The translations under genes were made by a program, and so were the position numbers. A stretch of DNA of 64,000 nucleotides, from NCBI RefSeq assembly GCF_025244905.1, contig NZ_CP104285.1, positions 2,418,001 to 2,482,000 on the forward strand, in the 5' to 3' direction. The stretch comes from Enterobacter mori. GTDB taxonomy: Bacteria; Pseudomonadota; Gammaproteobacteria; Enterobacterales; Enterobacteriaceae. Each line of letters begins with the position of its first letter. Position 1 is the stretch's first letter. Under the pieces are notes generated by a model. It was not told the DNA's origin. It made no database searches and saw nothing but the letters and a program-made list of their open reading frames with translations. This document shows, in pieces, positions 9,281 to 17,979 of this stretch.

Positions 9281-11380
9281 TTACTTCGCGCGCCGTGAAA
9301 TTATCTCATCCGCAACATTCCGCGGTGCTTCCGCAAAATGATGGAACTCCATCGTATAGGTCGCGCGTCCCTGGGACATCGATCGCAATGTCGTGGCATA
9401 GCCAAACATCTCGGCGAGCGGCACATCAGCACGAATAATCTGGCTGCCGTACTGCTCTGCCATCCCCTGCACCATGCCGCGGCGGGAAGAGAGATCGCCC
9501 ATAATATTACCGGCGTACTCTTCCGGCGTTTCCACCTCCACGTGCATCACAGGCTCCAGGATGACCGGATCCGCTTTACGCGCGCCCTCTTTGAAGCCCA
9601 GGATCGCCGCCATGCGGAAGGCCATCTCCGAGGAGTCGACGTCGTGATACGAGCCAAACGTCAGGGTGGCTTTCACATCCACAACCGGATATCCCGCCAG
9701 CACGCCGGAGTTCATGGCCTCGCGCAACCCTTTCTCAACGGAAGGAATATACTCGCGCGGCACCACGCCGCCCTTGGTGGCATCTTCAAACGTGAACCCG
9801 CTGCCTGGCTCTAACGGCTCAAGGCTGAGTACCACATGGCCGTACTGCCCTTTACCGCCGGACTGACGGACAAATTTGCCTTCGATATCCTTCACCGTTT
9901 TACGCAGAGTTTCACGGTAGGTCACCTGCGGACGACCAATATTTGCCTCCACGCCAAACTCACGCTTCATGCGGTCGACGATAATCTCGAGGTGTAGCTC
10001 ACCCATCCCGGAGATAATCGTCTGACCGGACTCTTCGTCAGTGTGCAGACGGAAAGACGGGTCTTCCGCCGCCAGACGCTGCAGCGCGATCCCCATTTTC
10101 TCCTGATCGGCCTTGGTTTTCGGCTCGATCGCCAGAGAAATTACCGGGTCCGGAAACTCCATGCGTTCAAGCGTAATGACCGCATTAGGGTCGGTCAGCG
10201 TGTCACCGGTCGTGACATCTTTCAGGCCCACGCAGGCCGCGATATCGCCCGCGCGCAGTTCATCCACCTCGTGGCGATCGTTGGCATGCATCAGCACGAT
10301 ACGCCCGATACGCTCTTTCTTTCCTTTTACCGGGTTATACACCGCGTCGCCTTTGCGCAGCACGCCGGAGTAGACGCGGATAAAGGTCAGCTGTCCGACG
10401 TACGGGTCGCTCATCAGCTTGAACGCCAGGGCCGAGAACGGTTCATCATCACTCGGATGACGCTCCGCGTGCTGCCCTTTTTCATCCACGCCATCAATGG
10501 CCGGCACGTCCAGCGGCGACGGCATCAGCTCAATCACTGCATCAAGCATGCGCTGCACGCCTTTGTTTTTGAAGGCGCTGCCGCACAGCGTCGGATGGAT
10601 TTCCCCGGCAATGGTGCGAATACGCAGCCCCCTGATGATTTCAGCTTCATCAAGATTGCCCGTCTCCAGGTACTTATCCATCAGTTCATCGCTGGCTTCC
10701 GCCGCCGCAGAAACCATTTTTTCGCGCCACTCCTGCGCGGTACTGAGCAGATCGTCAGGTACCGGCGCATAGCTAAAGGCCATACCCTGGGTGGCATCGT
10801 CCCACAAAATGGTGCGCATCTTGATGAGATCCACCACGCCGGTGAAATGTTCTTCCGCACCCACCGGGATCACAATCGGCACCGGATTGGCCTTCAGGCG
10901 TTCCTGCATCATCCGCACGACGCGGAAGAAATCGGCACCCGGACGGTCCATTTTGTTGACGAACGCAATGCGCGGAACCTTGTATTTGTTCGCCTGACGC
11001 CAGACGGTTTCCGACTGCGGCTGCACGCCACCCACGGAGTCATACACCATTACGGCACCGTCAAGCACGCGCATGGAACGTTCCACCTCTATGGTGAAAT
11101 CCACGTGACCCGGCGTGTCGATGATGTTGATCCGGTGCGGCTCGAACCCCCGGTCCATACCCGGCCAGAAGCAACTGACCGCCGCGGAGGTAATGGTGAT
11201 CCCGCGCTCTTGCTCCTGCGCCATCCAGTCGGTGGTTGCCGCGCCATCGTGTACTTCACCCAGCTTGTGGCTCATCCCGGTATAAAACAGGATGCGCTCA
11301 GTGGTGGTTGTTTTACCGGCATCGATATGCGCGGAGATACCGATGTTGCGATAACGTTCGAGAGGGATGGGTCGGGGCAT
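9281..11380 (-). CDS. Second elongation factor G (FusA paralogue)
   Basis: Full-length EF-G (699 aa) outside the str operon. All GTPase motifs are intact: P-loop AHIDAGKT (18-25), switch [18 protein letters not shown] and GSAFKNKG, followed by domains II-V including [11 protein letters not shown] in domain IV. It is close to E. coli FusA in length (704) but differs at many positions (for example PRPIPLERY for the usual ARTTPIARY start and [14 protein letters not shown] in the G domain), so it is a diverged paralogue rather than the housekeeping copy. Since the housekeeping str operon is not here, the genome should hold another fusA. A divergent ArsR-type gene suggests regulated expression. 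Possible roles are translation under stress or with antibiotics; none is shown. Confidence 0.9.
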   Translation of the reverse strand: MPRPIPLERYRNIGISAHIDAGKTTTTERILFYTGMSHKLGEVHDGAATTDWMAQEQERGITITSAAVSCFWPGMDRGFEPHRINIIDTPGHVDFTIEVERSMRVLDGAVMVYDSVGGVQPQSETVWRQANKYKVPRIAFVNKMDRPGADFFRVVRMMQERLKANPVPIVIPVGAEEHFTGVVDLIKMRTILWDDATQGMAFSYAPVPDDLLSTAQEWREKMVSAAAEASDELMDKYLETGNLDEAEIIRGLRIRTIAGEIHPTLCGSAFKNKGVQRMLDAVIELMPSPLDVPAIDGVDEKGQHAERHPSDDEPFSALAFKLMSDPYVGQLTFIRVYSGVLRKGDAVYNPVKGKKERIGRIVLMHANDRHEVDELRAGDIAACVGLKDVTTGDTLTDPNAVITLERMEFPDPVISLAIEPKTKADQEKMGIALQRLAAEDPSFRLHTDEESGQTIISGMGELHLEIIVDRMKREFGVEANIGRPQVTYRETLRKTVKDIEGKFVRQSGGKGQYGHVVLSLEPLEPGSGFTFEDATKGGVVPREYIPSVEKGLREAMNSGVLAGYPVVDVKATLTFGSYHDVDSSEMAFRMAAILGFKEGARKADPVILEPVMHVEVETPEEYAGNIMGDLSSRRGMVQGMAEQYGSQIIRADVPLAEMFGYATTLRSMSQGRATYTMEFHHFAEAPRNVADEIISRRAK

Positions 11381-11541
11381 GATATTTCCTTAAGTCTTCA
11401 AGACTGTAATGTGACGACCGGGATGGTCGCGTGTTTGTTCGTTTGCTATAATAGTCCTATTGTACGAGTATTATCGAACTATTTTTTAACGATTGACCTA
11501 TTGTTGATATAGCTCAATCTGACATTTCACGCAGGAAAACC
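11381..11541. promoter_or_regulatory. Divergent promoter region of the EF-G paralogue and arsR-like gene
   Basis: 161 AT-rich bases between two divergent starts. The octamer CCTATTGT occurs twice in the same orientation, at 11456-11463 and 11497-11504, 41 bases apart (about four helical turns). An ATAGTTCGATAATA-type segment lies between them on the minus strand. TATTAT near 11450 on the minus strand could be the -10 of the EF-G gene. These are candidate operator and promoter elements only. Confidence 0.45.
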
Positions 11542-11841
11542 ATGATCCCAAACCACCCCGAACCTGAACAAATACTCCTGGAAAATGTGCTGTTCGCCCT
11601 CGGTAACCCGTTGCGCCTGTCAATAATCCGCAGGCTGGCAGATGGCAGTGAACTGAGCTGTAACGCCCTTCGCCCGGAAGATGTGGTGAAATCGACAATG
11701 ACGCACCACTGGCGCGTACTGCGCGACAGCGGCGTTATCTGGCAGCGACCGCAGGGGCGGGAGAATATGATTTCATTACGAAGAGACGATCTGGATGCCC
11801 GCTTTCCGGGGCTGATGGAGATACTGCTGCAGGTTAAATAG
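11542..11841 (+). CDS. ArsR-family winged-helix transcriptional regulator
   Basis: 99-residue protein with the ArsR fold: LFALGNPLRLSIIRRLADG (helices 2-3), then LRPEDVVKSTMTHHWRVLRDSGVIWQRPQGRENMISLRRDDL covering the recognition helix and beta-wing. There is no CxC or other obvious metal-site cysteine in the recognition helix, so a metal sensor is unlikely. It resembles the group of ArsR proteins that respond to small molecules or oxidation. It is divergent from the EF-G paralogue and may repress it and itself. Its 3' end overlaps the convergent gene at 11834 by 8 bases. Confidence 0.82.
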   Translation: MIPNHPEPEQILLENVLFALGNPLRLSIIRRLADGSELSCNALRPEDVVKSTMTHHWRVLRDSGVIWQRPQGRENMISLRRDDLDARFPGLMEILLQVK

Positions 11842-12475
11842 TCCCTGCCCCCTCAAGGCGATAAACAGGGATCCGTCGGGCTGTTTTGGTGAGCGTATCA
11901 AACACCTCGGTCTCAGATGTCACAATCCTGATCCCCGTTTTGCGTAACCGTTGCACATCCGCCGCGATGCGCTGAATGCCAAACCAGAAAAGCCCGTCGA
12001 GCGCCGTCACGGACAGTCCGTTTTCAAGCGCCAGCTTGAGTCGTTCGCGGGGCGCTTTCACCTGCTGGGCGATTTGTCGGTAAGAGACTTCATTACATCC
12101 TGTCGCGTCACTGCGCCGGATCCGCGTTTTCAGCTGATAGGTAAACTCGTCAGGTATTCCGTCGAGATCTTTTTTAAGGCTATAGACGCAGCCAAAGCGC
12201 TTGCCGTTAAACAGAACATTTTTCTGACTAAGCTGTAGCTCGGTTCTGACGCCGTCTATCAGCTGCGGTGCGCGGGTGAGGAGCAGCCTGAAGGGAAGCT
12301 CGAAGCTGGTCACGTAATCCACATTTAGCAGCGCGAGGCGCAAGCGCTCCTCAGCACCGGATTTTTGCTCACGACACTCTTCCAGCACCTCTGCCCACTG
12401 GCGAGTCAGGCGCTCCGGCTCGGCGGCTTCGGTGAGGAGATATTTTTCAATCTGATAATCGACTCTTCCGGTCAT
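11834..12475 (-). CDS. Unrecognised protein with possible C-terminal winged helix
   Basis: I do not recognise this gene. The chosen start (ATG at 12475, 213 aa, MTGRVDYQ...) has GGAG eight bases upstream; an ATG at 12559 in frame would add 28 residues of low-complexity character. The protein is soluble and charged. Residues from about 125 on (NEVSYRQIAQQVKAPRERL and IAADVQRLRKTGIRIVTS) look like two helix-turn-helix-type segments, and the end, ARRIPVYRLE, resembles the wing of HTH proteins found in phage and plasmids. It could be a DNA-binding protein. It is convergent with the ArsR gene and lies downstream of the transporter gene on the same strand. Confidence 0.5.
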   Translation of the reverse strand: MTGRVDYQIEKYLLTEAAEPERLTRQWAEVLEECREQKSGAEERLRLALLNVDYVTSFELPFRLLLTRAPQLIDGVRTELQLSQKNVLFNGKRFGCVYSLKKDLDGIPDEFTYQLKTRIRRSDATGCNEVSYRQIAQQVKAPRERLKLALENGLSVTALDGLFWFGIQRIAADVQRLRKTGIRIVTSETEVFDTLTKTARRIPVYRLEGAGTI

Positions 12476-12596
12476 AGTAGTGTCTCCGGTCGCTGTGGAT
12501 GCGGTAATTCTATCCAGCGCGGCGACTTTTATAAAGGACTGAACCGCAACGGCATTCACAAAATGCCGTTGCGATTCAGTCTCCTGATATTGCGGA

Positions 12597-13925
12597 TCAG
12601 TGCGCCATAATCCAGCCCATCAGCAGCGTGGCGAAAATCACCGTCGACGCGCCCCCGATACGGGTAGCGATCTGCGCGAACGGCATCAACGACATGCGGT
12701 TAGACGCGGACAAAATGGCCACGTCCCCTGTCCCACCCAGCCCGCTGTGGCAGCAGGTAACGATCGCCGCTTCCACGGGATACATATTCAGACGCGATGC
12801 AATAAAATAGCCGCTCAACGCCATCGCAATCACGATCGATCCGCACACAACAACGTAGCCCACCGAGAAGACCGCCACCACGCTCTCCAGCGGCACGTAC
12901 AGCATGCCCAGACCAATCATTAGCGGCCAAACCAGCGCAGCCGAGACAAATTTATAGCAACTGTGCGCCCCCTGCTCCATGGAGCCCGGGATCACCCTGA
13001 AATACTTACACAGCACGGCGATGAGGATCATCAGCACCGGACCCGGGATGTGCACCAGTTTTTCAAACAGGCCACCGACGATGAAAAATGCGCACACCAT
13101 TAGCAGCCCGCCCCCCATCAGGTGGAAATCCGTCTGCTGAACGCTTTGCGCCCCCGCAAACAGATTATGGTCGTCCTTGCTGCGGGTTAGCATGCCGTTT
13201 CCCGAAAGCGCAGGACGTTTTGTTCCCAGACGCGCCAGCGTACCGGCACAGATGATGGCAAAGATATTTCCGACGACGGCGGCAGGAGCCAGCTGTGCGA
13301 CGTAAACGTCAGGCGCTTGTCCGAGTATGGCCGAATACGCCAGCGACAGTGGCAAAATTCCCTCACCAATCCCCCCGCCAATAATCGGCACGATGATAAA
13401 GAAAAAGGTATGGTAAGGCGTATAGCCAAACAGCGAGCCGACGATTAACCCGCTCATTACCGCCATCAGCGTCCCGACAACCAGCGGTACAAACATGCGG
13501 ATCATCCCCTGAATAAGCAGCACCCGGTTCATCCCCAGAATACTCCCCACCACCAGACAGGCGATGACGAAATAGAGCAGATTCGCCTCTTTCATCAGCA
13601 GGTGTACGGTATCCAGCGTCTGTTTTTCGAACACGCCAAAATAGACCAGGATGGATGGCACCATCAGGCAGAGAATGGCCGGGCCACCGATGTCCTTCAA
13701 CAGCGGGATCTGACGACCGATTTTGGCAAAGGCGAAACCGAGCGTCATGATCACCGCCAGTCCACCGATCATATTTTTCGGCAGCAGCCCCGCCCATGCG
13801 GACGTCGCCACGATGGTCGCAATGCCCACAAACAACATCAGTGGGACAGCGCCCACTTCGGCATGACTTAACCCTAACGTAAAACGCGAGGAGACCGGAG
13901 AAGTCGATACAGGATTATCTTTCAT
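12597..13925 (-). CDS. 2-hydroxycarboxylate (malate/citrate) : cation symporter
   Basis: 442-residue membrane protein of the 2HCT (CitS/MaeN/CimH) family. The two family hallmark re-entrant motifs are present: GGGIGEG in the first half (near residue 184) and GLGGTGD near the C-terminus. Around 11 hydrophobic helices are seen. Such proteins import citrate or malate with Na+ or H+. The divergent malic enzyme gene makes malate the more likely substrate. The ATG follows AGGTGATTAT. I see no citrate lyase genes nearby, which argues against a CitS role. Confidence 0.88.
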   Translation of the reverse strand: MKDNPVSTSPVSSRFTLGLSHAEVGAVPLMLFVGIATIVATSAWAGLLPKNMIGGLAVIMTLGFAFAKIGRQIPLLKDIGGPAILCLMVPSILVYFGVFEKQTLDTVHLLMKEANLLYFVIACLVVGSILGMNRVLLIQGMIRMFVPLVVGTLMAVMSGLIVGSLFGYTPYHTFFFIIVPIIGGGIGEGILPLSLAYSAILGQAPDVYVAQLAPAAVVGNIFAIICAGTLARLGTKRPALSGNGMLTRSKDDHNLFAGAQSVQQTDFHLMGGGLLMVCAFFIVGGLFEKLVHIPGPVLMILIAVLCKYFRVIPGSMEQGAHSCYKFVSAALVWPLMIGLGMLYVPLESVVAVFSVGYVVVCGSIVIAMALSGYFIASRLNMYPVEAAIVTCCHSGLGGTGDVAILSASNRMSLMPFAQIATRIGGASTVIFATLLMGWIMAH

Positions 13926-14305
13926 ATAATCACCTGATTAGTAGGTTCGGATATAAAAACAGGAGTAAAAACCGATGGCTCCTGTGTTCAAAAATATTCT
14001 TTATATTTAATCATTTTAAATCGCCATTTATAAAATGGTTCAGCGTGAAATTAGCACGGGCATTCAGCCAGAAATGTGAAGGCCGCAATGATTTCTTTTA
14101 AAAACTTAATTCATCTTTTAGTAAGTAAAGTTATTAAGAAACCATGTATTTTGAAATTAATAAAACCAGACAGAGTGTGACCCTTATCACCACCGCTCTG
14201 ATTTTTAACCGCTAGATTAGCGCTAAATAAAACATAAGCGCGCTTAAGAACAGACCTGCTTCGCTAATTTCATTTAATCCGTTTTATCTATTTCAGGAGT
14301 CAACC
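13926..14305. promoter_or_regulatory. Divergent control region of the malate transporter and malic enzyme
   Basis: 380 AT-rich bases with no plausible gene. It contains the CRP-like site at 14176-14191 and a long AT-rich stretch toward the transporter. The malic enzyme leader ends in CAGGAGTCAACC before its ATG. The size suggests more than one regulator; I could not identify a two-component (DcuR or CitB type) site with confidence. Confidence 0.6.
14176..14191. promoter_or_regulatory. CRP-like binding site
   Basis: TGTGACCCTTATCACC fits the CRP pattern TGTGA-N6-TCACA at nine of the ten conserved positions. It lies 114 bases upstream of the malic enzyme start and 250 upstream of the transporter start, consistent with catabolite control of malate use. 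Confidence 0.6.
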
Positions 14306-15991
14306 ATGTCTCGCAAAGAAGTGCTGTACACGCCCTATAACGGCGCGGTACTGCTGGAAAACCCATTACTGAATAAAGGTCTCGCGTTCATAAAAGAAGA
14401 ACGTGATAATTTTAATCTGCACGGCTTATTACCGCATAATGTCGAAACCATTGAAGAGCAGACCGAACGCGCATGGGGACAATTCTGTCATTTCAAAAGT
14501 GATATTTCCCGTCACGTTTACCTGCGCAATATTCAAGACACCAATGAGACCCTATTTTATAATCTGTTGCGAAAACATATGAAGGAGACGCTGCCGATCA
14601 TATATACCCCAACGGTCGGTGAAGCCTGCGAGCATTTCTCTACCATCTATCGTCGGGCGCGAGGGCTTTTTATTTCATGGCCGAATCGCCATCGCATCGA
14701 TGAAATGCTGCAAAGTTTCTCGCGTAATGATATCCGCGTGATCGTGGTGACTGACGGAGAACGTATTTTGGGCCTTGGCGACCAGGGGATCGGCGGAATG
14801 GGCATTCCGATTGGCAAATTGTCATTGTATACCGCGTGCGGTGGTATTCATCCGGCCACAACGTTGCCGATTATGCTGGATGTCGGCACCAATAATCAGC
14901 AACATCTGGACGACCCGCTGTATATGGGCTGGCGTCATCCACGCATCAGCGATGAGCAATACGCTGAATTTATGGATATGTTTATCAGTACCGTCAATGC
15001 CCGCTGGCCAACTGTATTACTGCAGTTCGAAGATTTTGCGCAAAAAAATGCGACCCGATTACTCCAGCGTTACCGCGACCAGCTGTGCTGTTTTAATGAC
15101 GATATTCAGGGAACCGCTGCCGTCACGGCCGGCACGCTGATTGCTGCCGCCCATGCTGCCGGAACCCGCATTCGCGATCAGCGCGTGGTCTTTCTCGGTA
15201 GCGGCTCCGCCGGATGCGGTATAGCCGAAAAAATCGTGGCGCTGATGGTCGACGACGGGCTAACCGAGGCCGAGGCCCGCAGCCGGATCTTTATGGTCGA
15301 TCGTTTTGGCTTACTGACCGACGATATGACCAACCTGCTCGATTTCCAGAAAAACCTGCTTACCGCCCGGGAAGCCATCCGCGACTGGCACGTGGGATCG
15401 TGCAATATTTCGCTGATGGAGGTGGTCAGAAATGCCCATCCAACCGTGATGATTGGCGTATCCGGTCAGCCGGGGCTGTTCAGCGAAGCGATAGTTAAAG
15501 AGATGCACCGCCACTGCTCGCGGCCTATTATTATGCCTCTCTCTAATCCAACATCGCGCGCAGAGGCACAACCTCAGGATCTGATCGAATGGACGCAGGG
15601 TAGCGCTCTGGTTGCGACGGGTAGCCCCTTCTCGCCGGTATTCTGGCAGAACCAACAGTACGACATTGCCCAGTGTAACAATGCCTACATTTTCCCAGGT
15701 CTGGGGCTGGGAATACTGGCCTGCAACGCGCGGCGGGTTACCGAAGAGATGTTGATGGTGGCGAGCCGCAGCCTGGCGGCGCAATCGCCGCTGGTCACCA
15801 CTGAAAAAGGGGGATTACTCCCTCCCGTCGATCGCATTGACACCGTGTCGCGCAGTATCGCGTTTGCAGTCGCCCGGGCAGCGATTGAGCAAGGCGTTGC
15901 GGCGGCAATGGATGACGAGACTTTGCTGGCCCAAATCGAAAAAACCTGGTGGCAGGCGGACTATGCGCCGTACCGCAGGTCGGCGCTGTAG
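14306..15991 (+). CDS. NAD-dependent malic enzyme (MaeA type)
   Basis: 561 residues, close to E. coli MaeA (565). It oxidatively decarboxylates malate to pyruvate with NAD+. N-terminal malic domain: [17 protein letters not shown] (with the catalytic Tyr), then [21 protein letters not shown]; metal-binding acidic residues in FEDFAQKNA and [12 protein letters not shown]-terminal NAD domain: [13 protein letters not shown]. It could instead be a malolactic enzyme, which has the same fold; a divergent 2HCT transporter occurs with both types. It lies outside the usual maeA locus, so I give no symbol. Confidence 0.88.
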   Translation: MSRKEVLYTPYNGAVLLENPLLNKGLAFIKEERDNFNLHGLLPHNVETIEEQTERAWGQFCHFKSDISRHVYLRNIQDTNETLFYNLLRKHMKETLPIIYTPTVGEACEHFSTIYRRARGLFISWPNRHRIDEMLQSFSRNDIRVIVVTDGERILGLGDQGIGGMGIPIGKLSLYTACGGIHPATTLPIMLDVGTNNQQHLDDPLYMGWRHPRISDEQYAEFMDMFISTVNARWPTVLLQFEDFAQKNATRLLQRYRDQLCCFNDDIQGTAAVTAGTLIAAAHAAGTRIRDQRVVFLGSGSAGCGIAEKIVALMVDDGLTEAEARSRIFMVDRFGLLTDDMTNLLDFQKNLLTAREAIRDWHVGSCNISLMEVVRNAHPTVMIGVSGQPGLFSEAIVKEMHRHCSRPIIMPLSNPTSRAEAQPQDLIEWTQGSALVATGSPFSPVFWQNQQYDIAQCNNAYIFPGLGLGILACNARRVTEEMLMVASRSLAAQSPLVTTEKGGLLPPVDRIDTVSRSIAFAVARAAIEQGVAAAMDDETLLAQIEKTWWQADYAPYRRSAL

Positions 15992-15998
15992 TTTCAAC

Positions 15999-16025
15999 GC
16001 CGGGTAGCGTTCACGCCTGCCCGGC
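15999..16025. terminator. GC-rich hairpin between convergent genes
   Basis: GCCGGG and CCCGGC arms enclose a 15-base loop. It sits between the converging ends of the malic enzyme and pptA and resembles a degenerate REP unit. There is no U-tract, so it may act as a 3' stabiliser or a weak bidirectional terminator. Confidence 0.45.
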
Positions 16026-16030
16026 AAACC

Positions 16031-16261
16031 TTACATCGAATACCCGGGCTTCTTAATCAGCGCGTCCAGTTTCGGTCCGATCTCGGTATCCCAGACCTGT
16101 GCTTTCCAGTCGGCTTCCTGAACTTCATTCAGCGCCACCGAAATGGAGCGGTCTTTGCTGTTCAGATGGCGCGTAATCACCTCGGCGATATCCGCCGCCA
16201 GGGCGGTTTTTTGTTCATCGTTTAGATCGCGGGGAAAACATTTGATATCAACGTGTGGCAT
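16031..16261 (-). CDS. pptA: 4-oxalocrotonate tautomerase family protein PptA
   Basis: 76-residue tautomerase after choosing the internal start [13 protein letters not shown]. The catalytic N-terminal Pro2, exposed after Met removal, defines the family; an upstream in-frame ATG would mask it. E. coli PptA (YdcE) is 77 aa and nearly identical in pattern ([20 protein letters not shown]). The physiological substrate is unknown; the E. coli enzyme tautomerises phenylpyruvate in vitro. Confidence 0.93.
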   Translation of the reverse strand: MPHVDIKCFPRDLNDEQKTALAADIAEVITRHLNSKDRSISVALNEVQEADWKAQVWDTEIGPKLDALIKKPGYSM

Positions 16262-16298
16262 GTTCAGGCTTCCTGTTGTGGGTGAGCGTTCCACGTTA

Positions 16299-16916
16299 TC
16301 AGATAATCTCGTTTGCCTTTAACACCTTGTGCAGTTCCGGCAGCGCACAAACGGAATCGGCAATTGAGGTCATATTTGGCGTATTGGCTGCAAACCATTC
16401 GTGACGTGGCCCCCAGGTGCGCGCGACCGCAATATAGACGTCGAGCAGAGTCAGCGGCTCCCCCAGCGCAAAAGGAGACGCGTTAAGTTGGCTATCGAAC
16501 CACAGATAGAGTGATTTCCGGTATTCAATGCAGTTTTTCTTCAGCTGCTCCGGCGCGTCGGGCACCCAGCGTTCCGGATAATCGGCATAGGTAAAGGTGG
16601 GATAGACGTTTGCCACAAACCAGATGAGCAAACGCTGAAACTGCTGGCGTTCGGCCTGGCCGATGGGCGGGGCAAGATCCGGGCAACGGTCGAGCACCAT
16701 CAGTGCAATTGCCGCGGTTTCCGTCATGATGGCACCATTTTCAAGCTCCAGCGTTGGCACCTGACACAGCGGGTTGAGTTTTTGCAGCAGCTCACGCTGC
16801 GGGCCGGGCTGGTCAAACCCGTCCACGTTGATAAATTGATAAGGGATATCAGCCAGGGTTAGCATCACTTCGCTGATTGCCGAGCCCCAGCCGGGTACGC
16901 CATAGAGTTTAATCAT
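16299..16916 (-). CDS. yncG: Glutathione S-transferase-like protein YncG
   Basis: 205 residues, the length of E. coli YncG. N-terminal thioredoxin-like domain: [21 protein letters not shown], then [23 protein letters not shown] with the cis-Pro and the Glu-Thr/Ser glutathione-contacting pair. The all-helical C-terminal domain contains [15 protein letters not shown], the usual N-capping box. The substrate is unknown. It is 37 bases upstream of pptA and probably co-transcribed with it. The pptA/yncG/ansP neighbourhood is as in E. coli. Confidence 0.82.
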   Translation of the reverse strand: MIKLYGVPGWGSAISEVMLTLADIPYQFINVDGFDQPGPQRELLQKLNPLCQVPTLELENGAIMTETAAIALMVLDRCPDLAPPIGQAERQQFQRLLIWFVANVYPTFTYADYPERWVPDAPEQLKKNCIEYRKSLYLWFDSQLNASPFALGEPLTLLDVYIAVARTWGPRHEWFAANTPNMTSIADSVCALPELHKVLKANEII

Positions 16917-16947
16917 GTTGCCTCCTCAGGAATGAAAACCCTAAGTG

Positions 16948-17074
16948 TATACCCGTCATACTTCAAGTTGCAGGTGCGTTGGCTGCACTCACTCACCCCA
17001 GTCACGTACTTATGTACGCTCCCGGGGATTCGTTCCCTTGCCGCCTTCCTGCAACTCGAATTATTTAGGGTATA
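16948..17074. repeat. ERIC element, complete
   Basis: 127-bp imperfect palindrome. The ends TATACCC...TTGCAG and CTGCAA...GGGTATA are inverted repeats, and the core contains CTCACCCCAGTCACGTACTT and ATGTACGCTCCCGGGGATTC, which match the ERIC2 and ERIC1R primer sites closely. It lies between yncG (5' end) and the 3' end of the SBP gene at 17083. ERIC elements are non-autonomous repeats of enterobacteria that can fold when transcribed. Confidence 0.93.
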
Positions 17075-17082
17075 GAGCACCA

Positions 17083-17970
17083 TTAGTAGGTTATCCCAGG
17101 CGGGTTGACCTCCGACTGCGCCACCGCTTCGCCCTGTTCACCCCAGCGCGCCAGCACCTTCTGGTACTCTCCCCGCTTAATCGCACCGTCCAGCGCGGCC
17201 TGCAGCGCGTACACCAGCTCATTGCCCTTTTTCGTGGTCGTGGCAACAAATGCCTTCTTCGGCCCTAACCCCACGACGCGCGTTTTCCCCGTAAGCGCCG
17301 CTTTGTAGGCCGAGACTGACTGAGGCCCGAAGAACACGTCCGCCCTGCCGGACTGAATATAGAGGTTGCCGGAGGCATCGTCCTGGAGATAGACCGGCAG
17401 CGCAGGCGTCCTTCCGGCCTTTTTGTTCTCTTCGTTCCAGCCCAGCAGAATGCGCTCCTGATTGGTACCCGAGCCGACAATCACCTTTTTCCCGGCCAGA
17501 TCTTCCGCGCTTTTGATTGACTGGATCTCGCTGGTGGATTTCACCGAAAACGCCAGCGAGTCGACGCGGTAGGTGGCGAAATCAAACTTCTCTTTTCGCT
17601 GTTCGGTCACCGCAATGTTCACCAGCGCCACGTCGTAGCGCCCGGAGCTGATCCCCAGCGGCCAGTCCTCCCACGCTGTCGGCACCAGCTTCAGCTTTAG
17701 CCCCAGACTGCCCGCCAGCAGGCGAGCGATATCCGGATCGCTGCCGATGCGCGTTCGGTTATCGCTGGCCAGCAGCGCCAGCGGCGGCGAATTGAGGGCT
17801 GAAATGGCCACCGTCAGCGTACCAGGCTCAACGAATTTGTAATTGGCGGGGATCTTCGCCACCGCCTGCCGATCAACCGTCACCGGCAGCGGCTGCTCGT
17901 TGGCTTTCACATCAATGCTGGCGTGGCTCACCGTCGTGAAGACCAGCCCCGCCAGAAGTCCATATTTCAT
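17083..17970 (-). CDS. Amino-acid ABC transporter, substrate-binding protein (copy 1)
   Basis: 295-residue family 3 periplasmic binding protein with a signal peptide (MKYGLLAGLVFTTVSHA). Both lobes are recognisable: GSDPDIARLLAGSLGLKLKLVPTAWEDWP and DLAGKKVIVGSGTNQERILL. It is a paralogue of the binding protein at 20192, with the same length and domain order. Last gene of the eight-gene minus-strand operon, 9 bases after the ATPase gene. The likely ligand is a cystine- or S-modified cysteine-type amino acid, inferred from the neighbouring enzymes. Confidence 0.85.
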   Translation of the reverse strand: MKYGLLAGLVFTTVSHASIDVKANEQPLPVTVDRQAVAKIPANYKFVEPGTLTVAISALNSPPLALLASDNRTRIGSDPDIARLLAGSLGLKLKLVPTAWEDWPLGISSGRYDVALVNIAVTEQRKEKFDFATYRVDSLAFSVKSTSEIQSIKSAEDLAGKKVIVGSGTNQERILLGWNEENKKAGRTPALPVYLQDDASGNLYIQSGRADVFFGPQSVSAYKAALTGKTRVVGLGPKKAFVATTTKKGNELVYALQAALDGAIKRGEYQKVLARWGEQGEAVAQSEVNPPGITY

Positions 17971-17979
17971 CTGCGCTCC

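Noticed and set aside
10043..11512. 489-codon open frame on the plus strand opposite the EF-G gene
   Set aside because: It is the antisense shadow of a conserved GTPase in GC-rich DNA. The translation is rich in His, Arg and Gln with no family resemblance.
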